From NCBI GenBank assembly GCA_001784435.1, contig MFQZ01000010.1, positions 166,967-230,966 on the forward strand: 64,000 nt of DNA, in the 5' to 3' direction. Positions 17,630-25,551 of this stretch are shown here, in pieces (position 1 is the stretch's first letter; each line of letters starts with the position of its first letter). This stretch comes from Candidatus Magasanikbacteria bacterium RIFOXYC2_FULL_42_28. Its GTDB lineage: Bacteria > Patescibacteria > ABY1 > Magasanikbacterales > GWA2-37-8. The translations under genes and the position numbers were made by a program. The notes under the pieces were generated by a model. It was not told where the DNA came from, ran no database searches, and was given only the letters and a program-made list of their open reading frames with translations.

Positions 17630-18658
17630 ATGGACAATAATACCAAACAACCAACAATTTTAGTCAAAAAATCCGACGGCACCTTCGCGCGGATGTCTTT
17701 GGGGGAGATAAAAAAGATGAAAGTGGGTAAAATTACAGCACCGTCGTCTGTCATCCTGAATGAAATGAAGGATCCCTTGAAGTTGGCAGTAAGGGATTCT
17801 TCGGTCGCTACGCTTCCTCAGAATGACAATAACAAAAAAGTCGGAATGACAGGTAAAGACGCCAAGTCGCTTTTAGAAGAAGACAAATTGGTAGCCCCGG
17901 GCACGAGCGTTGCCGTTGGCCGAAATAATCAGGTGGACACGGTAATTAAAAAACTATCATTTTCCGTCGCGTCTAATTTTTTCAATCGTTTGCGGAGCGC
18001 GATTCAGTTGCGTTTAAAAGATGTACGCGGGGAAAAAGAAACACGCGCCACGGTGTTGCGTTCTATAAAAGACGGGGGACTGGGCTTGACTGAAACCCAA
18101 GCCAACGAATTGGAGCAAGTGTGCGCGACGGTGGGTAATTTATTGGCGCGACCACCGGCTAAAAGTAAAACTGATTTAATGGTTGAAGATCAAATTTTAC
18201 CGCAAACGTTTCACAAAATGCCTGTGCCGGCGAAAATGGCTCCACATAACGCGTTTGTGCATGAGGAATTTTTAAAAAAAGAAGAAAAATTTAAAATTAG
18301 TCCAGTGGCTGTTAGCCGACCGGCGATGAAGGATGTGGTTGCCGCCGCCGCGCCGGTCGGGCCGGTGGAGGAAATTAAATTTTTTACCCTAACTGATTTT
18401 CGGCGTTTGGCCCAAGACCCTAACCAAGCCACCAAACGTTTGGCGCAAAAATTTATTAATTTGCGTGAAGAATCAGTTTTGTTATTTTGGCAGGCCTTGG
18501 ATGCCTGGAAGCAAAGCCCGTTATTTGCCGACTATGTTGGTGTATTAAATCGAGTTTTTATCGGTAAAGTCGCGTCTGATCAGCAAAAAACGAGTGACCA
18601 GATAACCGATGTTGAGATAAAGGCGCTTATCGCGATGGAAAAAGATTTGGTAATCTGA
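17630..18658 (+). CDS. KKSDGTF-type protein of the secretion locus (function unknown)
   Basis: 342 aa from ATG 17630. It starts with TILVKKSDGTF; no membrane segment is seen. Residues 40-67 are encoded by a palindromic dispersed repeat (17749-17828) read in frame. The rest is helical and charged, with RLAQDPNQATKRLAQKF near 262. It lies 12 bp before prgI. Proteins of this kind are not assigned to a named family by me; a cytoplasmic component of the PrgI/VirB4 apparatus is inferred from position. Two truncated copies of its 5' end occur upstream (12745, 16011). Confidence 0.8.
   Translation: MDNNTKQPTILVKKSDGTFARMSLGEIKKMKVGKITAPSSVILNEMKDPLKLAVRDSSVATLPQNDNNKKVGMTGKDAKSLLEEDKLVAPGTSVAVGRNNQVDTVIKKLSFSVASNFFNRLRSAIQLRLKDVRGEKETRATVLRSIKDGGLGLTETQANELEQVCATVGNLLARPPAKSKTDLMVEDQILPQTFHKMPVPAKMAPHNAFVHEEFLKKEEKFKISPVAVSRPAMKDVVAAAAPVGPVEEIKFFTLTDFRRLAQDPNQATKRLAQKFINLREESVLLFWQALDAWKQSPLFADYVGVLNRVFIGKVASDQQKTSDQITDVEIKALIAMEKDLVI
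17749..17828. repeat. Palindromic repeat inside a coding sequence
   Basis: Begins TGTCATCCTGA, ends TCAGAATGACA, with internal GGATCCCTT / AAGGGATTC arms. It forms an imperfect hairpin of about 80 nt and resembles the dispersed TGTCATTCTGAGGAAGCG-type repeats found between genes in many bacterial genomes. Here it is translated as part of the KKSDGTF protein. Confidence 0.75.
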
Positions 18659-18664
18659 TATAAT
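18656..18664 (+). promoter_or_regulatory. Extended -10 promoter with 6-nt gap to prgI ATG
   Basis: TGA-TATAAT overlapping the stop of the preceding gene, then 6 nt and the ATG at 18671. Third instance of the same geometry; predicts an internal leaderless promoter for prgI-traC-virB4. Confidence 0.65.
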
Positions 18665-18670
18665 AATGTT

Positions 18671-19099
18671 ATGGAGCAATTTACCGTCCCACAATTTTTA
18701 GATGTTGAAGATAAAATTTTTGGCCCGATTACCACGCGCCAATTTGTGATTTTGCTCGCCACCGGTTTATTTCTGTTTATTGCTTACAAATTGGCTGATT
18801 TTGCGTTGTTTATCACTCTGTTCGTATTTATTGGCGGATTTGCCGTAATTTTGGCGTTTGTTAAAATTAACGGCCAGACCTTCCATTATTTTTTACTGAA
18901 TATAATTCAAACCATGCGTCGCCCCAGCCGCCGGTTGTGGCAGAAACGTTATACCGACCAAGAATTAAAAGCAATGGCCGCCGGACCGAAAAAAGAAATG
19001 TTAGAGGCGCCGTCTCCTATTCCCAATCTTTCCAATAGCCGCATTCGCGCCTTGTCGCTCGTCGTTAATACCGGTGGATATTTTAAATATGAAGAATAA
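18671..19099 (+). CDS. PrgI family membrane protein
   Basis: 142 aa. It opens FTVPQFLDVEDKIFGPITTRQF, characteristic of the PrgI family of small membrane proteins in Gram-positive-type type IV secretion systems, followed by two adjacent transmembrane helices (about residues 28-45 and 48-67) and a basic region (RRPSRRLWQKR). It probably sits in the cytoplasmic membrane as a VirB3-like partner of VirB4. The last 11 bp overlap the next gene. Confidence 0.85.
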   Translation: MEQFTVPQFLDVEDKIFGPITTRQFVILLATGLFLFIAYKLADFALFITLFVFIGGFAVILAFVKINGQTFHYFLLNIIQTMRRPSRRLWQKRYTDQELKAMAAGPKKEMLEAPSPIPNLSNSRIRALSLVVNTGGYFKYEE

Positions 19100-19775
19100 A
19101 GCTGTCGCCAAAAAGAAAGTCGCTTTGATATCCGCGCAAAAACATTTGTTTATCGCGGAAATTAAGCAAGATACGGTGATTTTAAAAGACGGCACTTTGC
19201 GCGCGGTTTTAATGGTGTCCAGTTTGAACTTTGCGTTGAAAAATGAAGACGAGCAAACCGCGATTGTCTCATCGTATGTTGGCTTTTTAAATTCACTTGA
19301 TCATCCTTTGCAAATTTTAATTCAGTCACGCGAACTTTATATTAAACCGTATTTAGACGATTTAGCCAAACATGAACATGAACAAACTAACGAACTATTG
19401 CGCACGCAAATCGCCGATTATCGGTCATTTGTGTCGGAGTTGGTTGAGCTCGGACAAATTACCAGCAAACAATTTTATGTGGTTGTGCCCTATGATCCTT
19501 TGAGTAATAAAAAACGCAGTTTTTGGTCGCGGGCACAGGAAGTATTGAATCCGATTTCGGCCGTAAAATTAAAAGATGAGAAATTTTTACAACGCAAATA
19601 TGATTTAGATCAGCGAGTGCGTTTGGTAGAGTCAGGGTTGTCCAGTATGGGGTTGGAAGTGAAACGGCTTGATACCCAAACTTTGATTGAATTGTATTTT
19701 TCGTCGTATAATCCGGATATTGCTTTAAGTGAACATTTGCCGGAAATTAATAAAATTCAGGTAGAAGAAGAATAG
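19089..19775 (+). CDS. TraC-like/VirB4 N-terminal-domain protein
   Basis: 228 aa from ATG 19089, overlapping prgI by 11 bp. The sequence matches the TraC/VirB4 N-terminal-type domain (LFIAEIKQDTVILKDGTLRAVLMVSSLNF near the start, FYVVVPYDP at about 133); it has no Walker motifs. In many Patescibacteria this domain is a separate gene just before the VirB4 ATPase. One base separates it from virB4. It probably associates with the membrane-side face of the ATPase (inference). Confidence 0.8.
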   Translation: MKNKAVAKKKVALISAQKHLFIAEIKQDTVILKDGTLRAVLMVSSLNFALKNEDEQTAIVSSYVGFLNSLDHPLQILIQSRELYIKPYLDDLAKHEHEQTNELLRTQIADYRSFVSELVELGQITSKQFYVVVPYDPLSNKKRSFWSRAQEVLNPISAVKLKDEKFLQRKYDLDQRVRLVESGLSSMGLEVKRLDTQTLIELYFSSYNPDIALSEHLPEINKIQVEEE

Positions 19776-19776
19776 T

Positions 19777-21639
19777 ATGGCCTTCAAACCAGTATTCACC
19801 AATAAACCGGCGCTAGATAAAGCCAAAATTGCTCTGGAGCAAAAGACCGAAGCGGAGTTGATTACGCTTGAAGAAGAGCGGATTTATCGCGAGGGCGTGG
19901 TTTCAATTAAGGATTTAATTGCTCCGGCGGCTTTTAATGTTGAAAAAGATCATTTGGAATTGGGCACGACATATTGCCGCACCATGTTTATTGTCAGTTA
20001 CCCACGTTATATCAGCGTCGGTTGGAGCTCGCCGGTAATAAATTTGTCCGTCAATATGGACATCACCATGTTCTTTTATCCGGTTAAATCAGCTATTATT
20101 TTGAAACAGTTAAGAAATAAAACCGGCGCTTTGCAAGCTCAAATTACCGCTGATTCGGAAAAGGGCGCCCCGCGCGACCCACTCCGTGAAACGGCTTTGC
20201 GCGATGTGGAAGAATTACGCGACAGTTTGACGCAGGGCACGGAACATTTTTTTCAATTTGCTTTTTACGTTACGATTTATACCCAAGACAAAACCCGTTT
20301 GGATCAATTGTCCGAAGATATCGAAAACATGTTCGGCAGTAAATTAATTACGAGTCGTAAAGTTTTATACCAAGCCGAACAGGGTTTTAATTCTACCTTA
20401 CCGCTTTGCAATGACGAACTGATGATCGCGTTCAACATGAATTCCAGTCCGATCGCCGCTTCCTTTCCGTTTATTTCGGCCGAACTTACCTCGGATGATG
20501 GTATTTTATACGGCATTAATCGCCACAACAACAGTTTGATTTTGTTTGACCGGTTTTCGCTTCAAAACGCCAATATGGTGGTGTTTGCCACTTCCGGCGC
20601 GGGTAAAAGCTATGCCATCAAATTGGAAATTTTGCGCTCGATGATGCTTGGCGTGGAAGTGATTGTGATTGATCCGGAAATGGAATATAAACATTTGTCC
20701 GACGCGGTGGGTGGGACTTACATTAATATTTCGCTTTCGTCAGAAAGTAAAATCAATCCTTTTGATTTGCCACGGCCACGCGAACGCGACACGCCCGTGT
20801 CTGATATTATTCGGGGCGCGGTTATCACTGTCAAAGGTTTGCTTCGGATTATGTTGGGCGGTTTTACTACTCAAGAGGACTCCATTATTGACCGCGCTTT
20901 GATTGAAACCTACGCCAAAAAAGATATTACGCCGGAAGCGGATCTGTCGGCTGTCAAACCACCGATAATGCAGGATTTGCAAGAAATTTTAGAAGGCATG
21001 ACCGGCGCGGATGAATTGGTTTTAAAATTGCAAAAATATACCGAAGGCACTTTTGCCGGGTTATTTAATTCGCCCACGAATGTTGACACTAAAAATCAAT
21101 TAGTGGTATTTTCCGTGCGTGATTTGGAAGATGAATTGCGCCCGATGGCGATTTACGCCATTGTTAATTACATTTGGAATACGGTGCGGTCGGAGCGTAA
21201 AAAACGTTTGTTAATTATTGACGAGGCCTGGTGGCTCATGATGCACGAAGACAGCGCTCGTTTTATTCACGCGCTGGTTAAACGTTGTCGCAAATATTTT
21301 TTGGGTGTTACAACCATTACCCAAGATGTGAATGACTTTTTGGGTTCTAAATACGGACAGGCGATTGTTACTAACTCGGCTTTGCAGTTGCTTTTGCGTC
21401 AATCGCCCGCGGCTATTGATAACATTCAAAAAACATTTTTGCTTACGGACAGCGAAAAATATCTGTTGCTGGAATCAGGTCCGGGTGAGGGGATATTTTT
21501 TGCTGGCTTGAAACACGCGGCGATAAAAGTGGTGGCGTCGTATACCGAAGATCAAATAGTTACCACTAATCCGGAACAGTTATTACAAATTGAACAGTCC
21601 AAAAAAGAATTTGAACAGATGAATAAAATTCCGAGTTAA
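19777..21639 (+). CDS. VirB4-like type IV secretion ATPase
   Basis: 620 aa. Walker A ATSGAGKSYAIK (about residue 270) and Walker B RLLIIDEAWWLM (about 475), followed by TITQDVNDFLGSKYG and the QSPAAID region, all typical of the VirB4/TraC ATPase family that powers substrate transfer and pilus assembly. Length is shorter than the usual 800 aa because the N-terminal domain is encoded by the upstream gene. No relaxase or VirD4 coupling protein is in the window, so the transported substrate is unknown. Confidence 0.92.
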   Translation: MAFKPVFTNKPALDKAKIALEQKTEAELITLEEERIYREGVVSIKDLIAPAAFNVEKDHLELGTTYCRTMFIVSYPRYISVGWSSPVINLSVNMDITMFFYPVKSAIILKQLRNKTGALQAQITADSEKGAPRDPLRETALRDVEELRDSLTQGTEHFFQFAFYVTIYTQDKTRLDQLSEDIENMFGSKLITSRKVLYQAEQGFNSTLPLCNDELMIAFNMNSSPIAASFPFISAELTSDDGILYGINRHNNSLILFDRFSLQNANMVVFATSGAGKSYAIKLEILRSMMLGVEVIVIDPEMEYKHLSDAVGGTYINISLSSESKINPFDLPRPRERDTPVSDIIRGAVITVKGLLRIMLGGFTTQEDSIIDRALIETYAKKDITPEADLSAVKPPIMQDLQEILEGMTGADELVLKLQKYTEGTFAGLFNSPTNVDTKNQLVVFSVRDLEDELRPMAIYAIVNYIWNTVRSERKKRLLIIDEAWWLMMHEDSARFIHALVKRCRKYFLGVTTITQDVNDFLGSKYGQAIVTNSALQLLLRQSPAAIDNIQKTFLLTDSEKYLLLESGPGEGIFFAGLKHAAIKVVASYTEDQIVTTNPEQLLQIEQSKKEFEQMNKIPS

Positions 21640-21654
21640 ATTAATTAAAATTTT

Positions 21655-22254
21655 ATGCTTCCACTTCGCACCCGCATTTTCATAATCATCAGTTTAGTGG
21701 TTCTGGTAGTTCTGGGTATTAGTGTGTTGGTCTCGGTTTTAAGTAACCGTGAACCATCGGCGCCCACGACCGAGACGCCCGATTCGGTCGTTGATTTGCC
21801 GGCCGGGACAGTGCTGTATAATGGTGCACCAGTGGTAGTGTCCCCAATAGAAAACGGTTTAACTCCACCGCCCGCACTCACTACTTTAGAGGCCGAACAA
21901 AACAGCGTCCGTCAATTGGCGCGGATTTTTACCATTCGTTATAATTCTTATTCCACGGATGCTAATTATCAAAATATTCGTGAAGTGCAGAGTTTGGTAA
22001 CGGACAATTTATGGGCGCAAATTAGCAAACCACTCGCCGGTAACAGCGTTAGCGCCAATTTTTTGGGCGTTACTACCAATGTTATTGGCACGGAATTATT
22101 GTCCTGGGGAAGTGACGTCGCGGTTGTGGCCGTAAAAACCACTTCGGTGCAAGATAAAAATGGAGTAGAAAGTAATTTAGCGCGTAGTGGCACGGTGAAT
22201 TTGGTTAAGACCGACGGTCAATGGTTGGTAGATAAATTTGCATGGGAGAAATGA
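21655..22254 (+). CDS. Membrane-anchored protein of unknown function
   Basis: 199 aa. One N-terminal transmembrane helix (about residues 7-29), a Thr/Pro-rich linker, and an exported domain (about 80-199) that ends DGQWLVDKFAWEK. The exported part has the size and end-motif style of NTF2-like VirB8/conjugal TraA-type domains, but I cannot assign it firmly. It lies 15 bp after virB4, in the same operon, so a VirB8-like role is a reasonable guess. Confidence 0.75.
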   Translation: MLPLRTRIFIIISLVVLVVLGISVLVSVLSNREPSAPTTETPDSVVDLPAGTVLYNGAPVVVSPIENGLTPPPALTTLEAEQNSVRQLARIFTIRYNSYSTDANYQNIREVQSLVTDNLWAQISKPLAGNSVSANFLGVTTNVIGTELLSWGSDVAVVAVKTTSVQDKNGVESNLARSGTVNLVKTDGQWLVDKFAWEK

Positions 22255-23000
22255 CATTCGATTCGTTTGTCATTCCCGTGAAAATGGGAATCCAGTCGTC
22301 AATTAAAGACAATCTATTTCCCATTTTTTGCGTGGACTGCGGACGGGAAGGGGAGACGTGGTGTGAAAACTGCCGGCGACAATTTGATGTTGCCGGTATT
22401 TTATTTTGTCCGGTTTGTTCTTTGCAGGCAGACAATGGCAAGACCCATTCCACTTGCGCGCGCGCCAATTGGCATTTGGACGGTTTGGTATCTTTGGTGC
22501 CTTATCGCGACAATTCGCCTTTGACACGGTTAATTAAACAATTAAAATATCATTTTGTTTCTGATAACGCCGATTGGATGGCGGATATTTTACGAATTTG
22601 GTTGGCGTTTAATAGCGAGCGCGTTAAATTTATTTTTAATAATCGGATAATTGTGCCGGTACCGTTACACCGTCGTCGTTTGCGCGAGCGGGGATTTAAT
22701 CAGGCCGAATTAATCGCGGAAGCGTTAAGATTAGTTTTGTCAGAGCGCGGAATTGAAGATAATGTCAGCACTAAATTAGAACGCAGTCGTTATACTAGCG
22801 CGCAAGCGCGACTACACGAAGAAGCGAGAGAAAAAAATATGCTCTCTGCTTTTAAATGGCCGGATCAAGAGGTTTGCCCGCGCGCGGTGGTTTTGGTTGA
22901 CGATGTTTACACTACCGGCGCCACGATGAATATGGCCGCTGGCGCGCTTAAAGCCGTGGGCGCGCAATCGGTGTGGGGGTTTACTTTATTGCGTGGGTAA
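22242..23000 (+). CDS. comF: ComF family phosphoribosyltransferase-like protein
   Basis: 252 aa. Zinc-finger-like CVDCG...CENC and FCPVC cysteines (about residues 28-66), then a PRTase-like domain with VVLVDDVYTTGATMN (about 216), the PRPP-binding loop. ComF proteins are linked to DNA uptake during transformation. It overlaps the previous gene by 13 bp, tying it to the secretion locus. The first ~24 residues (FVIPVKMGIQSS) are encoded by a dispersed palindromic repeat, so the start may have been acquired recently; M4 or M15 are alternative starts. Confidence 0.85.
   Translation: MGEMTFDSFVIPVKMGIQSSIKDNLFPIFCVDCGREGETWCENCRRQFDVAGILFCPVCSLQADNGKTHSTCARANWHLDGLVSLVPYRDNSPLTRLIKQLKYHFVSDNADWMADILRIWLAFNSERVKFIFNNRIIVPVPLHRRRLRERGFNQAELIAEALRLVLSERGIEDNVSTKLERSRYTSAQARLHEEAREKNMLSAFKWPDQEVCPRAVVLVDDVYTTGATMNMAAGALKAVGAQSVWGFTLLRG
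22268..22295. repeat. TGTCATTCCC-type palindrome in the comF start
   Basis: TGTCATTCCCGTGAAAATGG with the closing arm GGGAATCCAG forms a short hairpin (ATTCCC/GGGAAT). It resembles the widespread dispersed GTCATTCCCGCGAAAGCGGG repeat class, here read as the N-terminus of the ComF-like protein. Confidence 0.65.
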
Positions 23001-23028
23001 TTGACTTTTATTGTTTATTTGATATAAT
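23001..23028 (+). promoter_or_regulatory. tRNA-Ser promoter
   Basis: TTGACT, 16-bp spacer, TATAAT with extended TGA just before the -10. It ends 14 bp before the mature tRNA. Confidence 0.7.
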
Positions 23029-23042
23029 TATAGGCGCAATAC

Positions 23043-23136
23043 GGAGAGGTGGCTGAGCGGTCGAAAGCGGCAGGTTGCTAACCTGTTATACGGTTGTAAA
23101 GCCGTATCGAGGGTTCAAATCCCTCCCTCTCCGCCA
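23043..23136 (+). tRNA. tRNA-Ser(GCT)
   Basis: Class II tRNA with a 7-bp acceptor stem (GGAGAGG/CCTCTCC), loop TTGCTAA giving anticodon GCT (AGC/AGU codons), a long variable arm (TATACGG... CCGTATC) as expected for serine, GTTCAAATC T-loop, discriminator G and an encoded CCA. Confidence 0.96.
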
Positions 23137-23175
23137 AAAATAATAACCCACAAGTGTGGGTTATTATTATTTTTG
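23137..23175. terminator. Bidirectional terminator
   Basis: TAATAACCCACA-AG-TGTGGGTTATTA stem flanked by A-run and T-run. Serves tRNA-Ser on the plus strand and the convergent beta-helix gene on the minus strand. Confidence 0.85.
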
Positions 23176-23184
23176 GATAATTTT

Positions 23185-24912
23185 TTATTTCCACTCATCC
23201 GCCCCAATATCATAAGCACTGCCTTGCGGGCGAGTTTGTCCATCAATATCATTAGTGACAGCGCCAATTGTTTTGCCGGCATCAACTACGCCGGCAATAT
23301 TTTGTTTTAGACGTAAATTGCCTGATTGATAATCGACAAACATATCAGCTGTAGCTTGCGAGTGGTTATTTGATAAATCAGCCGAGCCATTATCGCGCTT
23401 GGCGATTGATTTGTTAACCAAATTATTATAAATTTCCACATTTTTTGTGTCAGCGAATCGATATTCAATCGCCGCCCAATAATTATTTTCCATGAAAATG
23501 GTATTATTGTAAACTTTCGCGTCCGGAGCGTTCCAAAGGCCAATGCCAACATCGCCGGCAGTGGCGTTGTGGTAAATCATATTATTGCGAATTATGCCAC
23601 CGGTGTGTCTGTTGCTTAAGCCAAAGCCAATGCCACGATCGCTGTTAATGATGGTATTTCGTTCCACGAGCGTGCCTTCGGAATCATTCCAAAAATGAAT
23701 AGCGTATTCCGCGATAGTTGAATTGGGGCTACGGATATTTTTAAAGGTATTCCCGCGGATTATCCAATTGACTGAATTGTGCGCGTCAATTCCGCCGATG
23801 TAATTTTGTGGTCCAATGCCGGCGGTGTATTCAAACAGCGAACATTCCACAATGCTATTTTCCGATTTGATTTCTTTGTGTTTATTATCCACCGATACTT
23901 TTAATAATTGTTCGTAGGCGTCAAATAGTCGGACATTGTGGACCAATAAATTATCCGCGTCTTTTTCACCAAATACTTGGATGACATGATTGGCCACTTG
24001 GCCGATGCTCATATCGGCAATAGTAACATTGTCGCCGATGACGCCAAAAATATGGCTGGCCCCACCTTTCATTTTTGGACTTTTGATAAGGACTTTATTA
24101 CGGTCGCCGGACGCGCTTCTAATCGTAACGTTATTTTGGTAGATAAACAGAAAATGTTCGGCCAAATATTCGCCATCATTAAGAAGTATGGTCACATTAC
24201 CGCTGTTGTCATTGGCATTTTTTACCGCGGTTCTTAGTTCTTTCCAGTTAGAAACAGTGACAGTGGCACCGGTTGGGGGCGGAAGTGCCGCGCAGGCCGA
24301 AGATGCCAATACTGGTGTTGGTGGATTGGGGGTTGGCGTTGGAGTTGGTGCTGGCGCAGGAGGCAGAGGTGGTGTAGGTGTTGGTGTAGGCGCTGGTGCG
24401 GGTACGGATGCCGGAGTAGACGCAGGATTGGGTTTAGCCGTTGATTTAGGCGCAACGACCTTAGCTATTTTAGTGGTTATTTTTTTCGGTGCCACCGGGG
24501 CAGTGGCGTTTTTTAAAATTTTTTCTGGGAAATTAGTGATGATAATTAATCCGCCTAAATAATATTCCGGTCGGGTGGGGTGAAAGCCGACAAAAACAAC
24601 CACCTTACTGTCGGTTTTTAAATTTGCAGATTTAGCCGGGACAAGTTTTGTTCCGCTTATCGCCAACACCGGCGTTTTATCTTTATAAATAATTTTATCA
24701 CGTCCGTCTTTGGTTTTTGGAATGGTAATAACTTTGTTGGCCGTGTCTATTTTTTTGATAACGGTTTGGATCATCAGCGGTTTGTCCGGCGCGCCGATGG
24801 TTTGGGCTTGAACACTGCCGGTATTAGTGAGAGATGAATGTTTAATAAATAAAAAAACCAAGACCGTGATCACGGCGCCAACTAAAATTAAATTTATTTT
24901 ATGTTTAAACAT
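23185..24912 (-). CDS. Membrane-anchored right-handed beta-helix protein
   Basis: 575 aa. N-terminal hydrophobic anchor (about 7-25), a small beta domain, a Pro/Ala/Thr-rich linker (about 150-205, PAPTPTPTP repeats), then a right-handed parallel beta-helix (about 215-550) with successive NNVTI/NVEIYNN rungs. The start SNWKELRTAVKNANDNSGNVTILLNDGEY resembles chondroitinase-B/PL6-type folds, and the end DGQTRPQG..DIGADE is a frequent terminus of such secreted proteins. Likely a cell-surface glycan-binding or glycan-cleaving protein; catalytic residues cannot be assigned. Alone on the minus strand. Confidence 0.85.
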   Translation of the reverse strand: MFKHKINLILVGAVITVLVFLFIKHSSLTNTGSVQAQTIGAPDKPLMIQTVIKKIDTANKVITIPKTKDGRDKIIYKDKTPVLAISGTKLVPAKSANLKTDSKVVVFVGFHPTRPEYYLGGLIIITNFPEKILKNATAPVAPKKITTKIAKVVAPKSTAKPNPASTPASVPAPAPTPTPTPPLPPAPAPTPTPTPNPPTPVLASSACAALPPPTGATVTVSNWKELRTAVKNANDNSGNVTILLNDGEYLAEHFLFIYQNNVTIRSASGDRNKVLIKSPKMKGGASHIFGVIGDNVTIADMSIGQVANHVIQVFGEKDADNLLVHNVRLFDAYEQLLKVSVDNKHKEIKSENSIVECSLFEYTAGIGPQNYIGGIDAHNSVNWIIRGNTFKNIRSPNSTIAEYAIHFWNDSEGTLVERNTIINSDRGIGFGLSNRHTGGIIRNNMIYHNATAGDVGIGLWNAPDAKVYNNTIFMENNYWAAIEYRFADTKNVEIYNNLVNKSIAKRDNGSADLSNNHSQATADMFVDYQSGNLRLKQNIAGVVDAGKTIGAVTNDIDGQTRPQGSAYDIGADEWK

Positions 24913-24950
24913 ATTTCTATCCTAACACGGATTTTGGCCTTTGGCAAATA

Positions 24951-24979
24951 AAAAACCGCTCATACAGTATATGAGCGGT
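24951..24979 (-). terminator. Rho-independent terminator (minus strand)
   Basis: Ten-bp stem ACCGCTCATA/TATGAGCGGT with a 5-nt loop and, on the minus strand, a following run of Ts. Terminates the small gene 24995-25303. Confidence 0.8.
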
Positions 24980-24994
24980 ATCACGATTAATTTT

Positions 24995-25303
24995 TTAAGC
25001 CGCCAAGCCATCTTCTTCCCGCAGTGCCTTTTCTTCTTTTTCTATTTCTGCGAGCATTTGTTGCCTTTTTAGCGCTGTTTGAAAAGCAGTAAGATCATCA
25101 ACTTCTACCCCCTTTATTTCGTCCGGATCAAGTGGTATGGCGCCAATATCCGTTATTTCTTCTAAATTATTCAAACTACGATCAATATCTGCTTCACGAA
25201 TATCGTCGAGCACCGTCCCGCGTTGGCTTTTTTTCGGGTTAAGAAATTCTTTGGCTAATTTTTCACTATCGGGGATGCCCATTTCTGTTTCTCTTAAATT
25301 CAT
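24995..25303 (-). CDS. Small acidic hypothetical protein
   Basis: 102 aa, soluble, acidic, mostly helical; ends in a coiled-coil-like stretch (KRQQMLAEIEKEEKALREEDG). No known domain. It has its own consensus promoter (25351-25379) and a terminator directly behind, so it is a real monocistronic gene. An alternative start is the ATG eight codons in. It is transcribed divergently from the rplJ-rplL operon, with the two -35 elements only 11 bp apart. Confidence 0.75.
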   Translation of the reverse strand: MNLRETEMGIPDSEKLAKEFLNPKKSQRGTVLDDIREADIDRSLNNLEEITDIGAIPLDPDEIKGVEVDDLTAFQTALKRQQMLAEIEKEEKALREEDGLAA

Positions 25304-25324
25304 ATAATTTTTTTATTAAATTTT

Positions 25325-25338
25325 CGCTAATGTTAGCG
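25325..25338 (-). promoter_or_regulatory. Short hairpin in the 5' UTR of the small acidic gene
   Basis: CGCTAA-TG-TTAGCG, a 6-bp perfect stem between the promoter and start codon of the minus-strand gene. Confidence 0.4.
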
Positions 25339-25350
25339 TAAAACAATGGT

Positions 25351-25379
25351 ATTATAGCACATTTTAGCATTTTTGTCAA
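25351..25379 (-). promoter_or_regulatory. Consensus promoter (minus strand)
   Basis: Read on the minus strand: TTGACA, 17-bp spacer, TATAAT, both hexamers perfect. Drives the small acidic gene; divergent from the rplJ promoter. Confidence 0.85.
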
Positions 25380-25390
25380 TACCCCCACTC

Positions 25391-25418
25391 TTGACATATT
25401 TTTTAAACCTGATATAAT
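25391..25418 (+). promoter_or_regulatory. rplJ-rplL promoter
   Basis: TTGACA, 16-bp spacer, TATAAT with TGA extended -10. Transcription would start near 25425, giving an untranslated leader of about 220 nt. Confidence 0.85.
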
Positions 25419-25430
25419 GCTTTTAACCAT

Positions 25431-25512
25431 AGACAGCAGGGGCTCAAAAAGCTTAATCATCCTGCCGAGGTGCAAAAGTGATTTATCACTTCAATTGTCG
25501 ATTTGCGCTTAT
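25431..25512 (+). ncRNA. Ribosomal protein L10 leader
   Basis: The start AGACAGCAGGGGCTCAAAA, then GCTTAATCATCCTGCCGAGG, is the recognisable pattern of the L10 leader, the mRNA structure bound by L10(L12)4 to repress its own operon. The CAGCAGG and CCTGCCG segments can pair. It is located where expected, between the promoter and rplJ. Confidence 0.85.
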
Positions 25513-25515
25513 AGG

Positions 25516-25540
25516 TCTGTGGAAAACACAGATTTTTTAT
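25516..25540 (+). terminator. Terminator-like attenuator hairpin
   Basis: TCTGTG-GAAAA-CACAGA stem followed by TTTTTT, just after the L10 leader. A weak stem, but position suggests attenuation of rplJ-rplL. Confidence 0.55.
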
Positions 25541-25551
25541 TTACTGGCTTG

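Noticed and set aside
24188..24562. Gly/Val-rich 124-codon plus-strand frame
   Set aside because: Mirror image of the Pro/Thr-rich linker of the beta-helix protein on the minus strand.
25266..25475. 69-codon minus-strand frame between 24995-25303 and rplJ
   Set aside because: It runs across both promoters and the L10 leader, and has no homology-like motif.
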